Of a stretch of DNA of 64,000 bases, positions 58,241 to 64,000 are shown in pieces. The notes beneath the pieces were generated by a model. That model searched no databases. It had not been told where the DNA came from and saw only the letters and a program-made list of their open reading frames with translations. Position numbers and translations under genes: made by a program. Each line of letters starts with the position of its first letter. Within the stretch, counting starts at the first letter, position 1. The DNA comes from Siderastrea siderea (taxonomy: Eukaryota > Cnidaria > Anthozoa > Scleractinia > Rhizangiidae), in NCBI GenBank assembly GCA_964030785.1, contig OZ034979.1, positions 37,967,984-38,031,983 on the forward strand, given 5' to 3'.

Positions 58241-58262
58241 CCGAAACCTTGCTCTGCTACCA
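58241..58262 (-). other. BEL-D primer binding site (tRNA-iMet type)
   Basis: Two bases inside the 5' LTR the minus strand reads tggtagcagag, complementary to the CTCTGCTACCA 3' end typical of eukaryotic initiator Met tRNA, with partial match continuing (..ggtttcg). Confidence 0.75.
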
Positions 58263-58264
58263 AA

Positions 58265-58448
58265 TGTTCTTCAGGATTTTCGGTCGTCCATATGTCACGA
58301 ATAAAGTCAAGGCAAGTCCCGTTTCAAACATTTAATCTGACACTTTCTCACTCGTACACGGAAACATGTGGGACCTAAAAAACCTCGTGCTCTCAGAAAA
58401 AAACCTTACGCTACACATGCGCGTGTCGTATGTCAGCCTAGGTGCACA
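58265..58448 (-). repeat. BEL-D 5' LTR
   Basis: Same termini and length as the 3' LTR. Confidence 0.9.
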
Positions 58449-58676
58449 ATACCGTATCCCCCACTTTGATCTTCATCATGGTTGTGTGTGTTCGTTTATC
58501 AGCGTACTTCTTCATTTTCTCTTTTTGCTCTGTCAGGATTACGGATCATTGTGTCGTTCAGATACTTAGGTTGTCTGCTAACTCTTGGGAATTTTCCACA
58601 TAGTGCCCTTCCAAACATGAGTTTGTTCGAGCTGACTCTGGTGGTTGCATGTTCGGTTGCTCTGAAAAGGCAAAGA

Positions 58677-58778
58677 TGTAATGGCGTGACTACATGCGAG
58701 GGCCTGGACACATATCCGGGACTCACGAGTGGCACGAACATTAGGTTATGCACATTATGTATTTATATAGATTTGACA
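58677..58778 (+). repeat. uninterrupted 102 bp LTR-like copy
   Basis: Runs TGTAATGGCGTGACTACATG to GATTTGACA. It matches 53299-53826 in the opposite orientation without the MITE. It sits inside the gypsy integrase remnant. The flanking 5-mers (aaaga, gtaga) do not match well. Confidence 0.75.
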
Positions 58779-59231
58779 GTAGAATACGAGGGTGAGGTCT
58801 CCATTAGCCATTGGTCTGCAAAAGTCCACACTGACCTTGACCCATGGTCCATCTGTCATCTCTCTGTCACCTTGAGTGGTTCGTGATGTGTTTCCGGGGT
58901 GTTAGATTGGCAGGTGATGCAAGTGGATACAAACTTGTCACACTGGGAGTCCATTCCAGGGAACCATACATGTGCCCTCAAAAGCTGCTCTGCCCATACT
59001 TGTCTTTGATGCCCTTTGTGCGCAATCTCAATCATCTTCTGACTGAGTTTTTCCAGCACAACAATTGTCCCCTTACTGTTGTGAGTTCATGGAAAACATG
59101 CTTGTATTTCCTGTATGCTTGCTACCTTTGTGTCTATCCAGCCTTGGTGGATGCACCTCTTAAATGCTTGAAGTGCAGGATCTTCCTCAGTAACTTCCTT
59201 TACTTGCTCTTTGGTGACAGCTTTGGGCGTG

Positions 59232-59411
59232 CAGTGCTTTCAATAAGCACCGACGGCCGACGAAAAGCGTCGGCTATTTCGCTCAGAAAAGTCGGCTACT
59301 TTTTGCCCTAAATTAAAGTAATTAAAGGAAGATTGTTTCAAACCCCTACTTAATACAGTCGGTTACTCTATTCAGACGAGCTGCCTACTTCAAATTTTAT
59401 TGAAACCCCTG
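59232..59411. mobile_element. 180 bp MITE in gypsy remnant, 6 bp TSD
   Basis: Ends cagtgctttcaataa and attttattgaaacccctg, flanked by ggcgtg (59226-59231, 59412-59417). Excision with one flank restores the gypsy frame (CNTP to KAVTKEQ). Confidence 0.85.
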
Positions 59412-59565
59412 GGCGTGTTGCACATTACAATATGATTAACATAGTGTCGTACCTCCTTAGTCGTTCTCAGTTCAAACTTGGAGATTTTGTGGAGTGGCAT
59501 AGGGTGTCGTGAGGCATAATCAGATATGTTTTCTTTTCCAGGACGGTACTCAACCACAACATGGA

Positions 59566-60470
59566 AGACGGACGCACTTTTCGGCGCTCCGCCGTCGCTC
59601 ACTATGTAAGCTCTTCTAAGAACCCAAAACCAGAAAATATCGGAGGAAGAACTGGCAAACGAAGACTCCAGACGCAAAAGAAGAAAAAGAAGTAAGGGGT
59701 CTCAAATCAGCGAGGAATCGGCCATGTGTTCATGTCATGATTGCGCAAGTATGGCACACTCGATCGCTTCAATGGAGAAGAAACTTGACAAGGCTTTACG
59801 ATGCATTCAGGAAATTGAAAGCCTAAAACAGAAGCAAAGCGATCTGGAAATCAAAAAGAAAGAGTTAGAAGAAAGCCTAGATTTTGTCAAGTCTAAAATT
59901 GCAACTCTGGAGAAGAAGGTAGCAGATCAAGACAAGGCTATTGGTGAGCTAAAAGGAGGTGTGAAAACGCTAACAAAGCAAGCTGAAGAAGAAAAGCAAC
60001 GCGCAATTAAGCTCGAAAGCCATAGCCGTCGTAACAGTCTCAAATTTTTCAATATTCCAGAGCAAGAAGATGAAACGGCTACTAAATCTGAATCTATTCT
60101 TCGCAACTTTATGGAAGTCAGGCTTAAGCTGAACAAAGAGGACGCTAACGAAATCTCGTCCGAACGTGTTCATTGAGTCGGAAAACCAAGCGCCTCTGAA
60201 GGGAAACCAAGACCACTAATCGCTAAGTTCACTTTCCACAGGGACAAGGAATTTGTTTTGTCAAAAGCAAAAAATCTTCGGGAACTGATTTCGCAATTGC
60301 TCGTGACTTTCCTAAGGAGATTGTTAACGAAAGAAGGCTTCTTGTTCCATTTTTAAAAGACGCCAAGGAAAATGGTCAAGTCGCGAAGTTAATCTACAAT
60401 AAGCTTTACATCAATGGACAGCGATTTAAGCCACAAACTGTCTCTACTAGCGAACAGTGATTACCTCTGG
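59566..60470 (+). pseudogene. L1-like LINE ORF1
   Basis: ORF1 protein of an L1-type LINE, an RNA-binding chaperone. A basic start (EDSRRKRRKRSKGSQISEES, about 59660) is followed by CSCHDCASM, a long coiled coil (59780-60010; SLKQKQSDLEIKKKELEESL region), then the RNA-recognition part (SHSRRNSLKFFNIPEQEDET) and the C-terminal domain (IAKFTFHRDKEFVLSKAKNL near 60240; FPKEIVNERRLLVPFLKDAK; NKLYINGQRFKPQTVST), ending near 60460. A stop near 60174 and a frameshift near 60285 break it, and the first codons are shifted. It joins the gypsy remnant at about 59565. Confidence 0.87.
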
Positions 60471-60787
60471 AGCCTAAATAGGCATGGAACTGTTTTACAT
60501 AGATCTCTCTTCCGTCAGCTTTTGTTTGGGTTCTCGTAGCAAAGCTATCGTCTCAGTCAGGACACAAATCGATTTGGCTATTTAGTGATCGAGCCACAGA
60601 GGGCTCTCATGTCTCAGTTGTTTATTGTGTACTGTGGTTTCTCTTTTGCTGGCTGGTATTTTTGTTTTTAGTGGTGTCAAGGGTCTCTCATAAACGACTT
60701 ATTTGTTCCCATCGATCAGTATCAATACAATTTAAGAGTTTCAGGTATGTACTTACAAGTTATTATCTTATTACTCTTTGCTAAATG

Positions 60788-62434
60788 GCTGCGCTCAGTT
60801 CCGAACCATTTCAACTAAAAACACTCTCGTTAAACGTCAGGGAAATTAATCAATCCATCAAGTGAAGAAAACTATTCAGGTGGCTGCACCATCAGCGTGC
60901 ACAGTGTTATTTTTTACAAGAAACCTATAGTGATGAGAACTGCATAAGCTCGTGGGAAGCTGAGTGGGGTGGAAAGGTCTTTGCTGCCCATGGTAGTAAA
61001 CACAGCAAAGGCGTTATGTTTTTCATGAACCCAAATTTCGATTGTCAGGTGGAAAATTGCATGAAAGACAAAAACGGAAGATTCATTATTTTAGATCTGA
61101 AAGCTGATGATTCGCACCTAATTTTAGTTAATATTTACGTGCCAAATGATTCCGCGCAACAAATAACGTTCTTTATATAAAAAACTTACAAGCTGTTTTA
61201 CTCCCCTTTTCTGGAGAGAATATTATCATTGGAGGTGATTTTAATTGTCCTCTGACTTCTTCAGATAAACCAGGTGGTAGACCGGTCCATTGCAAAACAA
61301 GTTATTGATGAAATCACAAAACTCTCATCGCTGTACTCATTATCCGACGTGTGGCGTGAAAAAATGGTGACGAACAGGGTTTTTCATGGCAAGATAAAGC
61401 GCCGAAGGTGCAATGTCGTCTTGATTATGTTTTAATGTGAAAAAGCCTTCTGAACATTTCCAAAGAATGCGTGTTAATATTCACTCCTAACACTGATCAC
61501 TCAGCTGTTGTAACGCTGGTTCAATCGGAAGAGCTTTCCAGAAAACCAGGACCAGGGTTCTGGAAGTTCAATTCGTCCCTTTTAGAGGACAATGAGTATG
61601 TAAATGAAATTCGTAAATGTATTGTGTCTGCAAAGGATAAATATAAAGACATTGAAGACTGCGTGTTAAAATAAGATCTCATCAAAATGGAATTACGCGG
61701 TTTCTCTATTGCCTATGCTAAAAGAAAGGCGTCAAAGCAGAGATCGCGTGAGAAAGATCTTCAAAACCAGTTGAATGCATTGCTGGCTAATTCACAGAAC
61801 TCACGAAATAATCCTCATTATACCTTCACGAGTTACATAAGTTACAAGCTGAGTTGAACAAAATCATGGAGCACAAAATTAAAGGAACGATCTTAAGAAG
61901 TAAGGTCAGATGGCATGAAAAAGGAGAAAAAAAACTCAAGATACTTTCTAAACCTAGAAAACCGTGCCGCCTGTAAGAAAAAAGTAACCAAGCTTTTGCT
62001 AGAGGATAGTACGGAAACAAATGACCCGGATCTAATTCTTAAGAAACAAGAAGAGTTTTTCTTGAATTTATATAAGTCGCACGGCCTCTCTGTAAAAAAT
62101 TCAAACTGTGGTATTTTCTTTAATAGCACAAATATGACCACTTTGTCAGAGGAAATGTCCAATAGTTGTGAAGGCAAAATCGCCAGTAATGAATGTTTAT
62201 TGGCTCTGAAGGAGTTTGAAAACAGCAAATCTCCCGGCTCGGATGGTTTTACCGCTGAATTTTACAAATTCTTTTGGAAAGAGCTTAGTGAAAATCTAAC
62301 TTCCAGCCTTAACCATGCTTTTGAGAAGGGTGAACTTTCAATTTGTCAAAGAAGAGGAATAATTTTCGTTCTCCCATAAAAGAGCAAACCTACCAACAAT
62401 TTAAACAACCTATGCCCGATTTCACTGTTAAACA
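60788..62434 (+). pseudogene. L1-like LINE ORF2: endonuclease and start of RT
   Basis: ORF2 begins MAALSSEPFQLKTLSLNVRE. The AP-type endonuclease shows QCYFLQETYSDE, GVMFFMNPNFD, LILVNIYVPND, IIIGGDFNCPL (about 61225), CRLDYVLM (about 61425) and TDHSAV (about 61490), so the acidic and His catalytic motifs are recognisable. A linker follows (RSKVRWHEKGEK, then SRYFLNLENRAACKKKVTKL), then the RT start (SPGSDGFTAEFYKFFWKELS, 62230; NNLCPISLLNT, 62400-62430). Frameshifts and stops occur near 60865, 61180, 61270, 61440, 61675 and 61855. Coding stops at 62434 at unrelated DNA and resumes at about 63869. Confidence 0.88.
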
Positions 62435-62439
62435 CGGTT

Positions 62440-63868
62440 TGGGCACGGTTTTTCCTGAAAGCAAGTTGGCTTAACATACGAAGAAAGTGCTGTAAAGCTT
62501 GTGGTACGGGTACTCAAGAGCGGTACTGTCTTATATAAGACGCATGCGCATATTAGTCTTCTGAATGTTACCTTCCTATGTTTCTGTCTTTTAATTTACA
62601 GTATTTAAGATATGTACGGCAAAGGGTTGCTTAAGTTTGGGGTTTTTTGTATTTGTCTTGTATAACGCATGCGCAATTGAGTAAAGGAGCTAATAGGATT
62701 GAATGCGAAATTGGCTGTGTTGTCTGATCTAGTTAGTGGTTATGGTGAAAATTTTTTTAGCGCAGGAGTTTTTTTTATTGGGATTGACATTTTGAGGGGT
62801 GTAAAAATGTGGGAGTCAGAAGGATTTGTGAATGTCGGGAGCATATCACGCTTCTGTGAATGTGATTTGCTTTGAAAGTTGCGTTTTGTATAGGAGCGGT
62901 GTAATATTGTGCTGCGTGAGAGGCAGTTTTACGGGGGGGGGGGAGTGGTTTGCGAAGTGGATTGTAAGGTTTCTGATTGGCTAACTTGTATTTCGCAGCG
63001 GACAAAAAGGACAGTTGTGTTTTGCAGGCGTGAGCTAGGAAGAGAAGGAATTGGTACTAGTATGATGATGCAATGTTAGTTGATTGCACCATCAGTACAT
63101 GATAGTTCTTGTGAACGGAGAGAGATGAATGTTTATTTGAGGCGAGAAGTTGATACAAAGGAATCGTCATTAATAAGGAGATCAATTAACAAGGCAGGTG
63201 TTACGAGTCTTTTTGCATTGAAAGAAAGAAAATATCTGAATATTATCGACGGATTTGTGTAGTTTGCGTGTGGTGTTCGCTAAAGGCTACGAGCAGTCTC
63301 TCTTTCCGTTCAGAGATTCCGTGAAGGAAAAGAAAAACAAGCGAGTGCGAAATCGATTGCGGCTCGACAGGTGCTTTAGCTTTCAAAGACGTGGGCGACT
63401 TTAGTCCCCGCTTGCTTGTTTACTTTTGCAAGGGGATTCCCGGGTTAGCAAACTGGATTTAAACCACGTCATGAGATATGCCTTGACGTGCCCCATACTC
63501 TGACGATCTGCTTGAGCTCGTGCTTATCAAGCGTTATATTTTGATTCTACTGCTATGTTCACTGTTTGTATTTAAGGTCTAGGCACAACAGTAAATTAAT
63601 ACTTCATCGTCCCGGTGTTGAGCATTCTCAGTTGTGGACGAATTTATATCGACATTCAACGAGTGAATTTGCGTTTTTCAGCACAAATAAAAGCGATAAG
63701 AAAGATAAGCTGAGTCATCAGAGTTTAAACATTACGTCATCCAGTAACGTTATAGTCAAAATATTGTGTCACACAATCACACTTTTCGTCACGCCGGTTC
63801 GTATAAATAGAGGATCGAGCTAACATTTGTGAAACCTAGGGGTGGGGAGGGTCCGAACGGCCGGTTAA
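62440..63868. other. 1.4 kb unassigned insertion in L1-like RT
   Basis: Interrupts the RT between its first and its YADD-containing blocks; the intervening RT residues are also missing. Contents: two acgcatgcgca motifs (62540, 62668), a g-run at 62934-62943, and a TATA-like gtataaatagagg near 63799. I see no TIR, LTR pair or coding domain. Confidence 0.5.
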
Positions 63869-64000
63869 AATGCCCAATGGGCTTTCTTGTTTTAGCTATT
63901 GAATTGCTTGCACTTGCAATAAAAAATAACCCTCTGATGCAAGGTATCTTTGTGGGCAAAGAAGAAATTAAATTAACACAGTACGCAGATGATACGACAG
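63869..64000 (+). pseudogene. L1-like LINE ORF2 RT, catalytic block
   Basis: Reads FLVLAIELLALAIKNNPLMQ, then KLTQYADDTT, the RT active-site YADD motif. It continues the ORF2 interrupted at 62434 and runs off the window end. Confidence 0.85.

Larger units (their letters stand above)
53967..58448 (-). mobile_element. BEL/Pao retrotransposon with LTRs (BEL-D), RT deleted
   Basis: 4.48 kb element with two 184 bp LTRs, an initiator-Met-tRNA-type primer site, a polypurine tract, Gag, protease, RNase H, integrase and DUF5641, all on the minus strand. The RT domain is missing. The LTRs agree at about nine in ten positions by eye. No matching target duplication was found, so one flank may have been rearranged. 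It is inserted into gypsy integrase-side sequence just after VGDTVL (58449). Confidence 0.9.
58449..59565 (-). pseudogene. Ty3/gypsy RNase H and integrase remnant
   Basis: Minus strand from about 59563: RNase H end (VVVEYRPGKENISDYASRHP), a linker (AVTKEQVKEVTEEDPALQAF, after removing a MITE), the integrase zinc-binding domain (AHKGHQRQVWAEQLLRAHVW, FPGM, CITCQSNTP near 58925), the start of the core (VSVDFCRPMANGDL near 58810), then a gap, and the core end (ATTRVSSNKLMFGRALCGKF near 58620) to KVGDTVL at 58449. Most of the catalytic core is deleted, with a 102 bp LTR-like piece at the junction. BEL-D interrupts it downstream, and the L1-like element at 59566 cuts it upstream. Confidence 0.85.

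Overview
The window is eukaryotic, intron-bearing, transposon-dense DNA. Its mix of BEL/Pao LTR elements, a Penelope-like element with a GIY-YIG domain, L1-like and CR1/L2-like LINEs, a tRNA-derived SINE and many foldback elements suggests an invertebrate metazoan. A cnidarian, probably a stony coral or anemone, is my best guess. That is inference from repeat content, and I see no diagnostic host marker. There is no rRNA gene, CRISPR array or prokaryotic operon.

The only host gene I can support is a MAP3K-like (STE11/MEKK-type) protein kinase on the minus strand. One exon (28891-29020) ends in the catalytic loop and the next (12202-12275) carries the DFG motif. Their splice phases fit, so about 16.6 kb of nested repeats between them is read as one intron. 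Flanking exons were not found.

Layout. 1-5 kb: foldback elements and minisatellites. 5.0-6.7 kb: decayed BEL gag (BEL-1). 7.6-9.2 kb: a DNA transposon whose interior is a minisatellite, with an empty site at 9.77 kb. 10.3-11.7 kb: a 1.4 kb palindrome with a 38 bp loop. 12.2 kb: kinase exon. 14.2-15.5 kb: a dispersed repeat also found at 49.8-51.1 kb. 18-19 kb: L1-like remnant. 19.9-26.3 kb: BEL-A (minus) split by BEL-B (plus, with LTRs). 28.9 kb: kinase exon. 29.5-33.5 kb: a 4 kb foldback with near-identical arms, a SINE in its centre and one private insertion per arm. 34.8-35.8 kb: CR1/L2-like LINE 3' end. 37.5-45.3 kb: BEL-C split by a 2.6 kb hAT-like element and two MITEs. 45.6-47.7 kb: a second minisatellite-cored DNA transposon. 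51.9-53.2 kb: Penelope-like element. 53.3-59.6 kb: Ty3/gypsy remnant holding BEL-D (paired LTRs, initiator-Met-tRNA-type primer site). 59.6-64.0 kb: L1-like LINE with ORF1, endonuclease and RT, whose RT is split by about 1.4 kb of unassigned DNA.

Several insertions can be removed on paper to restore the host element's reading frame, which fixes both their boundaries and the order of events. Every transposon coding region seen is broken, so the window reads as a layered insertion record inside and around a kinase gene.
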